Shown here: positions 8,283 through 16,001 of the stretch, piece after piece
How the letters are laid out: each line of letters starts with the position of its first letter
How positions within the stretch are numbered: position 1 is the first letter of the stretch
Assembly: GCA_964058805.1 (NCBI GenBank)
Contig: CAXKVV010001092.1
Location: forward strand, 1 to 26,421
Length of the DNA: 26,421 nucleotides
DNA from: Schoenoplectus triqueter
Taxonomy: Eukaryota > Streptophyta > Magnoliopsida > Poales > Cyperaceae
Direction of reading: 5' to 3'
Notes under the pieces: model-generated
What the model saw: the letters and a program-made list of their open reading frames with translations, nothing else
The model's database searches: none
What the model was told of the DNA's origin: nothing
Made by a program: the position numbers and the translations under genes

Positions 8283-8290
8283 TATATAAA
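8283..8290 (+). promoter_or_regulatory. Plus-strand TATA box (TATATAAA)
   Basis: The context is CTCCTATATAAACTCTC. It would start transcription near 8313, into a leader that has no ATG up to the splice donor at 8530. The divergent box on the other strand is at 8024-8031. Confidence 0.5.
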
Positions 8291-8312
8291 CTCTCAATTG
8301 GCAGCAATTCAG

Positions 8313-8529
8313 GGATAGATAGATACACATAGATACACACAGAGACACAGACATACATAGAGATATACAGTGCAGATAACCCTTCAAGATTATTCAAGAA
8401 TCCTAGAGAGCAAGTGAGAAGCCGATTAATCAATTGATCTCAATAAGTATTGAGAACTTAGTATACAATCATCCCTCTCCACTATTAACAGTCAATTCAA
8501 GGATCTAGAGCTACGGAGAAGAAGAAGAG
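8313..8529 (+). other. Putative untranslated first exon ending in a consensus splice donor
   Basis: The stretch contains no ATG in any frame and ends AAGAAGAG/GTGAGT (donor at 8530), an excellent match to the plant 5' splice site. Its first part is an AGATACACA-type purine/AC repeat, like many plant 5' leaders. A candidate acceptor ATCAG/AATAAC at 9159/9160 lies 22 bases before the ATG at 9182, giving an intron of about 630 bases that is AT-rich. The exon start is inferred from the TATA box. Confidence 0.4.
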
Positions 8530-9159
8530 GTGAGTATAATCAATGAAAGCTAAGAGCTTGAGATGTAATTATATTCAATTTTGATCAATTTCAGTAAATT
8601 CAGTACTGTTACAAGTTCTTTACATTTTTCTTTTTAATTCTGTCAAATTCCTTGATTTCTTTGATCAAATCTCTTCAGTACACTGTTGCGTTGTTGTCTA
8701 AATCATTTATTTGATGTTTCTTTGCTTCTTTTTCAATTGAATTGAGTAAATGACGATTGAATTATGACTGTTAGTAAAAGCTAGTCGAAGACCGAGTGAT
8801 CTCCTAGCTCAAACTGCAGTAATTTATTGATTGAAGGTCACTGACATCTCAATCTTTATGTTTCCAAGCAGATAACCCAAATTTATGCATTGAAATGTTA
8901 TAATCAATCAAATTGATTGCTTTGATTGATGCACATTGCATAGGCGATGAGTTATGTATTGTAGAAATCAAAAGAATCTTGGCAATTGATTGGAAATATA
9001 GAGATTGATATTGAATTCGCGACTGGTATCAACCATAGTCACTGTTCAATCGTGATTTACTCAATAATATCGGTAATTACAATAATTGAATCACTCCTGA
9101 ACATAATTAAGATTTAGAACTATATAATTGAATTAATAATTATAAGAAATCATGATCAG
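8530..9159 (+). other. Putative leader intron
   Basis: AT-rich sequence runs from GTGAGT to ..TGATCAG. It has no coding signal. The acceptor has only a weak pyrimidine tract, so the 3' boundary is a guess. If unspliced, this is simply noncoding DNA upstream of the small frame. Confidence 0.3.
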
Positions 9160-9181
9160 AATAACTCAATTTGAGTGAAGA

Positions 9182-9478
9182 ATGCGATCCGTACCAACCG
9201 GTGCAGAATCAGTGAAAGGAAGGGTCAATGCCGGCGATCCACTGCGCCAATATATGATCGAAATATACCAATTGACTCCTCGCATCAAGGCGATGTCGGT
9301 GGTGGTGGTTGATCTCCGATCAGGCCATCAGAGCAATGAGATCACATCTCTAGCGCATATCTTAAAGCACGGTAGAAGAGAAAGACAGAAGAGAACTGTC
9401 CCTGCACTAATCTTGAGAGATCACATGAATCCTGAAGCAGATCAAGGGATACGAGTTATTAGACAGTTAGGAAATTAA
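9182..9478 (+). CDS. 98-aa hypothetical protein, unrecognised
   Basis: ATG at 9182 to TAA at 9478; it is the first ATG after the putative acceptor at 9160. The protein is hydrophilic, with DPLRQYMIEIYQ near the start, a short hydrophobic VVVVDL stretch at about residues 42-47, and a basic HGRRERQKR cluster at about 64-72. It has no membrane segment, signal peptide or family motif I recognise. Its base composition is markedly less AT-rich than the flanks, which is compatible with coding. It lies 230 bases left of LTR B, so it sits inside the LTR A-LTR B interval and could be a further accessory frame or a remnant of a captured gene. Confidence 0.35.
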   Translation: MRSVPTGAESVKGRVNAGDPLRQYMIEIYQLTPRIKAMSVVVVDLRSGHQSNEITSLAHILKHGRRERQKRTVPALILRDHMNPEADQGIRVIRQLGN

Positions 9479-9707
9479 AGTAGGGATTAATCTGGGCCTT
9501 TGATCCATCTAACACCAATCTCAATTCAATCTGACAGCCCAAGTAAGAATAAACTGAAATAAGAGATTTGGGTTAATCTTGATACAAATCCAACAACCCA
9601 GATTAAACCCAATCTATTAAACCAAATAAAAAAGTAATAAGATATATATATATAATAATAATAACAAATAATAATATATAAAAATATATATAAAATAAAA
9701 AATATAA
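9479..9707. other. Noncoding gap before LTR B
   Basis: The stretch includes an imperfect inverted repeat, GATTTGGGTTAATC at about 9567 and GATTAAACCCAATC at about 9602, and ends in an AT-rich tract (9625-9707). A comparable AT-rich tract precedes LTR A, so the LTR may begin earlier than annotated. No clear polypurine tract is seen. Confidence 0.4.
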
Positions 9708-10024
9708 TAAGGAATCGTTGTAACGATTCTCTGAGTCATTATACGGTTCACCAAAATATTGAACGCTTCACGAGACATTAGCAATGCTTTGACTATTCTC
9801 TGACAAGTCAACATATTTTAAAGAATCGTTATATGGTTCATCAAATCGTTATAACACTTCATGAAACGTTGGCAACGATTTGACTATTCTCTGACAAGTC
9901 AATATGCTATAAGGAATCGTTATAATGATTCATTGAATCGTTATACGGTTCATCATATCGTTATAATGTTTTATAAAACGCTGGTAACATTTTAATCCTT
10001 ATTGACCAGCTCCTTGACAAATCT
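9708..10024. repeat. AATCGTT palindrome tandem block of LTR B (three units)
   Basis: Units start at about 9711, 9822 and 9915. The first carries the perfect interrupted palindrome GAATCGTT-GT-AACGATTC (9712-9729). Later units have decayed versions such as GAATCGTTATAATGATTC (about 9915). Each unit contains a CTCTGACAAGTCAA-like tail. LTR A has two units. Confidence 0.6.
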
Positions 10025-10538
10025 TCTATTCTCCAGAAATGTTATAATGACATGTTGAAGCGTATAACGATTGATAAAATGGTGGCACAATTTATTGATT
10101 GCTGATAAGTCACCACAATATGGCAGATTCTGAATTGGCTTGTTTAGAAGTTTGCCCCTTTGATAAACCTGTTTCAAAATTAGACCAGCCATGAGCCCCG
10201 AGTCTAATTTTATGCACAAGATAACCCTGAACCTGTGAATCAGTTAAATACTCAGAACCCATGATCTAGAGGTGATTAAACATGCTCACACAAGATGATG
10301 TGAAGTAGCACAGTAATTTTTGCATAAGTAATGCAATATTCAGAATAGCTAGTCGAGATAAGAACATCTCGACGTCCGTCGAAGAATGACCAATACTATG
10401 ACATTAGCACAAACGAAAGAACATCACGATGTCCAAGGAGATGATATCATGATGACTCTGTGTCATGAACAAGTAATTCATGACCAGTCAAGCTAGTAAG
10501 ATCAAACTAATTTGTCGATAAGTTTATCTTCTAGTCCA

Positions 10539-10613
10539 GAGGATTGAATTGTTCTGTAGTAGATTCATCCTCAAACAGTGGAATGAACTGTTATGTAGTA
10601 GGTTCTTTCACTG
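10539..10613 (+). repeat. CTGTAGTA-loop hairpins, LTR B 5' cluster (two units)
   Basis: 10539-10572 pairs GAGGAT-T-GAAT with ATTCATCCTC (10 bp, one bulged T). 10576-10613 pairs CAGTG..AA..GAACT with GGTTC..TTT..CACTG around TGTTATGTAGTA. The second unit is missing from LTR A. Confidence 0.65.
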
Positions 10614-10627
10614 ACACACGCCTCAAT

Positions 10628-10712
10628 GTCAAGCTGGCTCAGCGCTTTAGGTTTGACTTTGTGTGTAGTTGTGTTCCTATGTTTATGGATCCGTTTAGTG
10701 CTTGAAATTCAT
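10628..10712 (+). repeat. TTAGTGCTT-loop hairpins of LTR B
   Basis: 10628-10657 pairs GTCAAGC with GTTTGAC. 10685-10712 pairs ATGGAT with ATTCAT around CCGTTTAGTGCTTGAA. The fourth pair of the second hairpin is G-T here, between the G-C of LTR A and the A-T of LTR C. Confidence 0.55.
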
Positions 10713-10836
10713 GATCTAGAAGATCAGTGAAAAGTACCATGTGGGTGATATCCGCCCTTCTCCTGATTCACCAACCTCAAGATCAACCGGCTTAGTGCTT
10801 CGAGTTGTATTTTATGTGATTGGTTGTTGATTAGTT

Positions 10837-11000
10837 AAGATTGAACCGTTGTGTAGTAGATTTATCTTCTAAATCAACTGAGGTCGAGTCGTTCTGTAGT
10901 AGACTTACCTCCCATCCCTTCGCTGAGATCAATCTGATCTGTAGTAAGTTTATCTCTCGGAGCGGTAAAGATTGAACTGATCTGTAGTAGGTTCATCTTT
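10837..11000 (+). repeat. CTGTAGTA-loop hairpin array, LTR B 3' cluster (four units)
   Basis: Units: 10837-10868 (AAGAT-T-GAACC with GATTTATCTT), 10880-10911 (GAGGT-C-GAGTC with GACTTACCTC, one G-T pair), 10925-10956 (GAGAT-C-AA with TTATCTC) and 10967-11000 (AAAGAT-T-GAAC with GTTCATCTTT). Loop TCTGTAGTA is kept in three of four; the first has TGTGTAGTA. Confidence 0.7.
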
Positions 11001-11141
11001 TCACCCCATATCCCACTGGATCAACCTTTTGGTAGATCCAAAATACTCCAGTGATTTTTTATCATAGGAGCACGCGACCACTTGACTATTATTTAGCTTT
11101 ACTATTTGCTTCCCCCTTTCAAGATCTAGAGGTTCATTGAG

Positions 11142-11164
11142 GTTAATAACCCAGGGTAATTAAC
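11142..11164 (+). repeat. GTTAATAACCC-A-GGGTAATTAAC palindrome near the LTR end
   Basis: The 11-base arms flank a single A and pair at 10 of 11 positions. LTR C has GTTAATGACCC-A-GGGTAATTAAC, and LTR A a weaker form with a CCCGGG centre (about 2263-2285). It precedes the GGGGGCTT block in all three copies. Confidence 0.55.
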
Positions 11165-12000
11165 GATGGGGGCTTACGCCTATCGAAATCTACAAGTACT
11201 CACAATCACTAAAAATCCCTTAAGTGTGCATCCCAATGAGTCTAAGACGGCGGGACCAACCGATGTTAAACAAATATACGTTCAGGAGGGATCTCTGTGT
11301 CATTCTTTCGCATCCCATCGCCCAAAACCAAGCGGCGGTACGAAGCGCGCAAAAAAGGGTCGCACATCATTATAATGATTTTCTAAAATATTGAACGATA
11401 TACAGAGCGTTAGCAACATTTTCACCTCTTTTGACCAATTCTCTGACAAGTCTGATGTCTTCTTGAAGCGTTATAACGATTTGTGGAAACGTTATAACGA
11501 TTTGTTAAAATATTGTAACGGTTTGTTGAATCGTTACACGATTCCTAGAATGATGAATAATCAACAAGGTGATGATACACCTTATTGACTGCTGATGAGA
11601 TATCACAATATGGTAGTTTTTGAGCTCATTCTCTGATAAACCTGTCTCAATATTAGACCAGTCAGAAGCCCCGAGTTTAATTTTATGCACAAGTTAACCC
11701 TGAATCTGTCAATCGGCTAGGTGCTCAGGATTCATGATTTAGTGGTGATTAATTATGCTCACACAAAGGGGTGTGGAGTAACGTAGTGATTTTTGCACAA
11801 GTAATGTAACATTCAGAATAGCCAATCAAGACCAAGACTATGACATCAGCATGAGCAAACGTGTTGATTTCAAGAGAGAAGAATGTCACAATGTCCAAAG
11901 AGGTGACATCATGATGACTCTGTGTCATGAACAAGTAATTCATGACCAGTCACGCTAGTAAGACTAAACTAATTCATTGATATATTTGTCTTCTAGTTTA

Positions 12001-12118
12001 AGGAATTGAACTGATCTGTAGTAAATTCATCTCACGAAATTGTAGGATTGAAGCGATCTATAGTAGATTCATCTTCAAAATAGTGAATCTGAACTGATCT
12101 GTAGTAGGTTCTTTCACT
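12001..12118 (+). repeat. CTGTAGTA-loop hairpins, LTR C 5' cluster (three units)
   Basis: 12001-12033 is a degenerate unit with loop GATCTGTAGTA. 12044-12075 pairs AGGAT-T-GAA with TTCATCTT around GCGATCTATAGTAGA. 12082-12118 pairs AGTGAA-TCT-GAAC with GTTC-T-TTCACT around TGATCTGTAGTAG. The count in this cluster rises from one (LTR A) to two (B) to three (C). Confidence 0.6.
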
Positions 12119-12133
12119 GACACACGCCTCAAT

Positions 12134-12219
12134 GTCAAACTGACTCAATGCTTCAGGTTTGACTTTGTGTGCAGTTGTGTTCCTAGGTCTATGAATCCGC
12201 TCAGTGCTTGGAATTCATA
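12134..12219 (+). repeat. TTAGTGCTT-loop hairpins of LTR C
   Basis: 12134-12163 pairs GTCAAAC with GTTTGAC over 7 bp, where LTRs A and B have a G-T pair. 12190-12219 pairs TATGAAT with ATTCATA around CCGCTCAGTGCTTGGA. Both stems are better paired than in LTRs A and B. Confidence 0.55.
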
Positions 12220-12342
12220 ATCTAGAAGATCGGTGAGAAGAAACAAGTGGGCCAAATCCACCTGTCTCCTGATTCACCAACCTCAAGATCAACCGGCTAA
12301 GTGCTTCGAGTTGTATTTTGTGTGATTGGTCGTTGACTAGTA

Positions 12343-12507
12343 AAGATTGAACCGATCTGTAGTAGGTTCATCTTCTAGGTCAACTAAGGTCGAGTCAATC
12401 TGTAGTAGACTCACCTTTCATCCCTCCGCAAAGGTTGATCTGATCTGTTAGTAAGATTGCCTCTCGAAGCGGTAAAGATTGAACTGATCTGTAGTAAATT
12501 CATCTTT
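12343..12507 (+). repeat. CTGTAGTA-loop hairpin array, LTR C 3' cluster (four units)
   Basis: Units: 12343-12374 (AAGAT-T-GAACC with GGTTCATCTT, perfect), 12386-12417 (AAGGT-C-GAGTC with GACTCACCTT, perfect 10 bp), 12432-12462 (AGGT-T-GATCT with AGATTGCCT, two G-T pairs) and 12474-12507 (AAAGAT-T-GAA with TTCATCTTT). In the second unit the outer pair is A-T where LTRs A and B have G-C. Confidence 0.7.
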
Positions 12508-12875
12508 TTCACCACCCTATCTCACTGGACTGACCTGTCAGTAAGTCCAGGGTGCTTCAGTGATCCCGATCACCGAAGCACGTGATAACTTGACCATCAT
12601 TTCACTATAGTATTTGCTTTCCCATTTTAAAGATCCAGTGGTGCCTCGAGGTTAATGACCCAGGGTAATTAACGGTGGGGGCTTGTGCCCATCGGAATCT
12701 ACAAGTACTCACAATCACTAAAAAAACCCTAAATGTGCATTTTAATGAGTCTAAATGATGGAATTAACTGGTGTTAAACAAATGCACGTTCAGGAGGGAT
12801 CTCCGTGTCCTTCTTTCGCATCTCATCGCCCAAACATGAAGCGACGGTGCGGAGCGCGTGAAAAATGATCGCACA

Positions 12876-13212
12876 ATAGGATTTGTAGTTTGTCCCTCAA
12901 ACTATCTGTCGCCCAATGATGAAAGTTGCTCATATTGGTCGCCCGCGGTCCAAATCAAGGGATAGGTCGAGCAAATTAGTGGCTAGTAAGTAGTCGCTTT
13001 CGAGGGCATATAAATAAATAACTCACGTACTATTAGTAGCAAGTAGCACTAATAACAAAATCTATCCTCCTCAGACAAAATAAAAGGGATAACTAAGTAA
13101 AATAATAGAAGTCTATTTTCCTTATCCCTGAATTAAAGTAAAACAATAGAAGTCTATCTTTTCAATAAGGGGTTATCACCTTTGTCCCCGACACCACGAG
13201 TGTTATACAAAG
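12876..13212. other. Noncoding sequence after LTR C
   Basis: No gag is present here, unlike the right flank of LTR A. A plus-strand GGCATATAAATAAATA at 13006-13021 resembles a TATA box. AATAGAAGTCTAT is repeated at about 13106 and 13147. No coding frame is supportable. Confidence 0.4.
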
Positions 13213-13620
13213 TCAGGTTGAGTGCATTCATCCGTAAAAGCACCACATGCCCAAGGAAGTGGCATGTTACAATCCCGCACAGATCATGGAGGGGTCAGAT
13301 TAAGGGTTTACGTTTTAACCCGATATTTTGTGTCAAACAAAGTGACTTGCTTAAAGAAGTGACTCTAGTCATGGAGAGCGAATCTACCCGATTAAAGCCT
13401 GTCTCGCGGGAATGCGTGATGGATGTTTGAGGGTAGTCAAAAATAAAAACCAAGTTGGGTGCATTCATCCGTAAAAGCACCACACGCCCAAGGAGGTGGT
13501 CTGTTATAATCCCGCGCAGATCATGAAGGGGTCAGATTAAGGGTTTACGCTTTCAACCCGACATTCTGTATCAAACAAAGTGACTCACTTAAATAAGTGA
13601 CTCTAGTCATGGAGAGCGAA
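13213..13620 (+). repeat. 238-bp tandem repeat with internal stem-loops (about 1.7 units)
   Basis: TGCATTCATCCGTAAAAGCA is at 13223 and 13461, and CTCTAGTCATGGAGAGCGAA is at 13363 and 13601; both give a 238-base period. Stem-loops in the unit are GTGC..GCAC around ATTCATCCGTAAAA, ACATGCC-CAAGGAAGT-GGCATGT at 13245-13267, and GGGTT..AACCC around TACGTTTT near 13304-13321. A related CCGTAAAA hairpin stands alone at 13842-13860. Reading frames across the block have no domain and are not credible genes. Confidence 0.65.
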
Positions 13621-14201
13621 AGTGAAAGTGAGTTTCCACTTTAGCACGCAAATGTGCATAAATGAGGGGAGAGTGGGTGAGCTTCCAGAATAAATGTCAA
13701 TCAAGTATACAATGAACATCCACAAAATGGTGTTGTCAATTGCATTTGCAATCCTATTGATACTGGTAAGTTTATCCATCAGTAATAAAGGGATAAACGA
13801 GTTTATTCTGTACCCGGCCTAGAGGTCAATACATATAGGTTTGGTATCCGTAAAATACCACGGTTACTTAAGTTCTGTATTGCAATAAGGTGCTGCAATG
13901 TTTTCTCTTTTTCTATTATTGTAGTTAGACACTGCGTGAAAGTGAAGCAGTTGTAATCAAGCACTTTTACAATTAAGATTGGAGATGTGTAATGTAAAAT
14001 CAGTAGAATATTTCCCCGCATTGCAGAGAAAGTGATGAGGGAATAACAATAAAAGCAAGCATCATCCACAACAAAGAAAAATCAAGTACAATAAGTGCCA
14101 ATCAACAAGCAAGTATCCTTTAAAATAAATACCCTGTACACAATCACAAGTGTGGCAATCAAAGAAAGAAGAAAAGAAAGAGCAAAGATACAAAGTGCAA
14201 T
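13621..14201 (-). other. 3' flank of PMD gene copy 2
   Basis: Noncoding on both strands. On the minus strand it follows the stop codon of the gene and is U-rich when transcribed. An AATAAA reads on the minus strand at 13807-13802, and another lies within the TTTAAAATAAATA region near 14118. Either could be part of a polyadenylation signal. TTGGTAT-CCGTAAA-ATACCA at 13841-13860 is a 6-bp hairpin. Confidence 0.35.
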
Positions 14202-14812
14202 CTATGAGTCCGAGAAGTGAGACTCCAACTCAAACAATGCGGCACTAATCACATCCAAGTAGGCATGGAGAGTATGCCTATCCTCCTCCGAAGCCGCCTC
14301 AAAATCCAAGAACTGGGAATAGGCTCTGTCCCGGGCACTCAGGTAGAACTGTAAGTTCGGGAGACGTCCCGCCAAATACTTAGAGAAGTCCTCAATCGAT
14401 AATATGCGGTCCTCTAACTCCTGCACAAGCAGTCGAGCAGGCTCACCACTGACTCTCATGGAGCGGAGAGTGGCACAAGAAGAAAGTTGTTGAAGGTAAC
14501 GGAGTCGAGCAGCCTCCAAATGCATGCGCAGCTCATGAACCTCTAACTCATGCTGGTACACCAGGGAGCTCGCATCCTGGTAAGCCCTGAGCAGCTCCTC
14601 ACAACTCCTAGGGATGAAGTCGCTCTCAAGATGAGGTGCAATGAGTAGAGCCAGCACAGTGGCGTCCTGCATCAGCCCGTAACAATCAAAGAAGATGTCC
14701 TCGGACAGAAAGTCTAAGATCTCAAGGTCCAGCGGGTAATCCCTGAAGAAGATTCCCTGAAGTGAATTTGCCAACTCGACTAAGGCAAGTCTCACGTCCC
14801 CCAATATGACAT
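14202..14812 (-). pseudogene. PMD gene copy 2, last exon: helical C-terminal domain
   Basis: The minus-strand acceptor TTTACTACAG/ATGTCATA is at 14812 and the stop codon is at 14204-14202. The frame is fully open for about 203 codons. The predicted protein is leucine- and glutamate-rich and looks largely helical: LALVELANSLQG, LDLEILDFLSED, QHELEVHELRMHLEAARLRYL and QELEDRILSIEDF, with coiled-coil-like spacing. No catalytic motif is visible. Such a helical tail is often found behind a PMD and may serve in oligomerisation, but this is inference. Copy 1 has lost this exon. It is intact by itself, but the gene is broken elsewhere. Confidence 0.6.
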
Positions 14813-14882
14813 CTGTAGTAAAATAAGCATGTCAGATAATCTATCACAATCAAAGAAGAGATAAAGAAAGAGAAGATCTGAT

Positions 14883-14962
14883 CTATCGCCTCATCGCCTG
14901 AGACTGGCGAAACTGGGATGGAAGTAGGCACATCGGTCGCCTCGAGAGGATCCGAAGGCACA
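14883..14962 (-). pseudogene. PMD gene copy 2, small penultimate exon
   Basis: The acceptor GGGCCTAG/TGTGCC is at 14962. The frame reads VPSDPLEATDVPTSIPVSPV and then GDEAI. The lower edge is uncertain: the expected GT donor near 14883-14878 reads AT, so either the donor was lost by a G-to-A change or the boundary is elsewhere. The length is not a multiple of three, unlike the other internal exons, which suggests a one-base indel. Confidence 0.4.
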
Positions 14963-15046
14963 CTAGGCCCAATTACAAAATAAAATAAAGGCGTAAGTGC
15001 ATTGAGAAATAAAATACAAGAAAATAACAAAGGAGATTTGAAGCAC

Positions 15047-15505
15047 CAGAAGAGACGTGAGCCCTCACGGGACTCTCACTGGACTGAACCTCCGCATCTG
15101 TGCTGTCAAGTAGCTGCTCCTCCAGCCAACTCTCATCCAACTCATAGTCATAATCGGTTGCGGCCTGCTCAGTCAAGTCCTCTACCCAACCAGAGCTGGA
15201 CTCGGGTGAGATTGTACCATCTGCAATCATGAGAGGTCGCTCGTCAAGAGATGAAGGAACGTTAGACTTCTCTCTCGTAATCAACGCTAGCTCGTTGCCT
15301 GCGGGCTCGACAGACAATGAACTCTCCTGCTCAGGAGAGGCCTCCTCTGATCTAATAAGTGAGAGAACTGGCCCCATAACCACCTCGAAGGAGTCGCCAT
15401 CTCCAGTGGGGACTAGCAAGACCGACGGTGAAGCGGAACCAACCTGAAAGAAAGACTCTGATCGATGTGGCGACGCCATGTCATCATAATAATCAGCCTC
15501 AAAAC
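15047..15505 (-). pseudogene. PMD gene copy 2, acidic serine-rich exon
   Basis: 459 bases (153 codons) lie between acceptor TTTGATAG/GTTTTGAG (15505) and donor TCTTCTG/GTGCTT (15047). Both junctions are phase 1. The frame is fully open and encodes a low-complexity acidic and Ser-rich linker: FEADYYDDMASPHRSES, EEASPEQESSLSVEPAG and DYDYELDESWLEEQLLD. Such linkers are usually disordered and connect folded domains, here the PMD and the helical C-terminus. Confidence 0.6.
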
Positions 15506-15579
15506 CTATCAAATTTGTGCATCAAGAGGTAACACAAGCATAAACTAGCAAGCAAAACATTAAAAGGGTGCATATAAAC

Positions 15580-15687
15580 CTACGACGGCAGAGTCAGTGC
15601 AGAACCCTGAAGATAAAATATTCACTGGCGTCGACGGGTCCGTCAAGATGTCATCCCGAGCTATCTTTGAGGACGACACCTCGTGAG
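15580..15687 (-). pseudogene. PMD gene copy 2, 36-codon exon
   Basis: 108 bases lie between acceptor TTACTTCTCAG/CTCACG (15687) and donor GTCGTAG/GTTTAT (15580), phase 1 at both ends, with no stop. It encodes a Ser/Asp/Thr-rich piece (HEVSSSKIARDDIL). The flanking introns are 140 bases (15688-15827) and 74 bases (15506-15579). Confidence 0.55.
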
Positions 15688-15827
15688 CTGAGAAGTAAAA
15701 AATAAACTCTAATAAGAGCTAGAACTAAAATGCCTAAACAAAAGAAGATAAGTCCGTGAAAAAGGATCACCCGGAATGAGAGAAGAAAAGGAAAATGGAG
15801 AAGGTAGTTGAGAAGTGCTGTCCTGAC

Positions 15828-15932
15828 CTCCCTCCATGGTGGCTGAAGCAGGTGGCTGAGCATGTGCACCACTAGCTCGTGGGCGAGGGACCGAGAAGTC
15901 AGGCTCCGCCTCGTCGTACTCATACGCAGAAT
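15828..15932 (-). pseudogene. PMD gene copy 2, 35-codon exon
   Basis: 105 bases lie between acceptor TTTGATCAG/ATTCTG (15932) and donor GAGGGAG/GTCAGG (15828), phase 1 at both ends, with no stop. It encodes SAYEYDEAEPDFSVPRPRAS and an Ala/Pro-rich end. The intron before it (15933-16001, 69 bases) starts at the phase-1 donor ACTA/GTACAT. Confidence 0.55.
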
Positions 15933-16001
15933 CTGATCAAATGAAAATCTATCAAAATCTAGCCTAAGCCTAAGAAAGGAAGGGATGAATCTGAAATGTA
16001 C

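Larger units (their letters stand above)
9708..11366 (+). repeat. LTR B, probable 3' LTR partner of LTR A
   Basis: Colinear with LTR A over its full length and ending GGGTCGCACA. It contains three AATCGTT palindrome units, six CTGTAGTA-loop hairpins and the GGGGGCTTACGCCTATCG / GGAGGGATCTCTGTGTC end block. The interval A-B (2495-9707, 7.2 kb) holds gag and the antisense PMD gene, which is the expected content of one nonautonomous element. No target duplication is visible (AAAAA before A, TCATT after B), so A and B could also derive from separate insertions. The next copy, LTR C, abuts it with no spacer. Confidence 0.65.
11367..12875 (+). repeat. LTR C, directly abutting LTR B
   Basis: The third copy of the repeat. 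It begins within the first palindrome unit (TCATTATAATGATTTT, matching TCATTATACGG of LTR B), so a short 5' piece is missing. It ends ATGATCGCACA at 12875. It carries seven CTGTAGTA-loop hairpins, the most of the three. Its right flank is unlike that of LTR A or B, which supports 12875 as a true end. It may be the 5' LTR of a second element whose antisense PMD gene lies at 14202-17589. The LTR-LTR junction suggests recombination between neighbouring elements. Confidence 0.65.

Noticed and set aside
8313..8380. AC/AG-rich tract as a microsatellite of interest
   Set aside because: Short and irregular; better read as part of a leader-like region.
13182..13483. Frames of 82 and 62 codons over the 238-bp repeat
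   Set aside because: They lie on opposite strands over structured tandem repeats, and the second repeat unit does not keep the frame.
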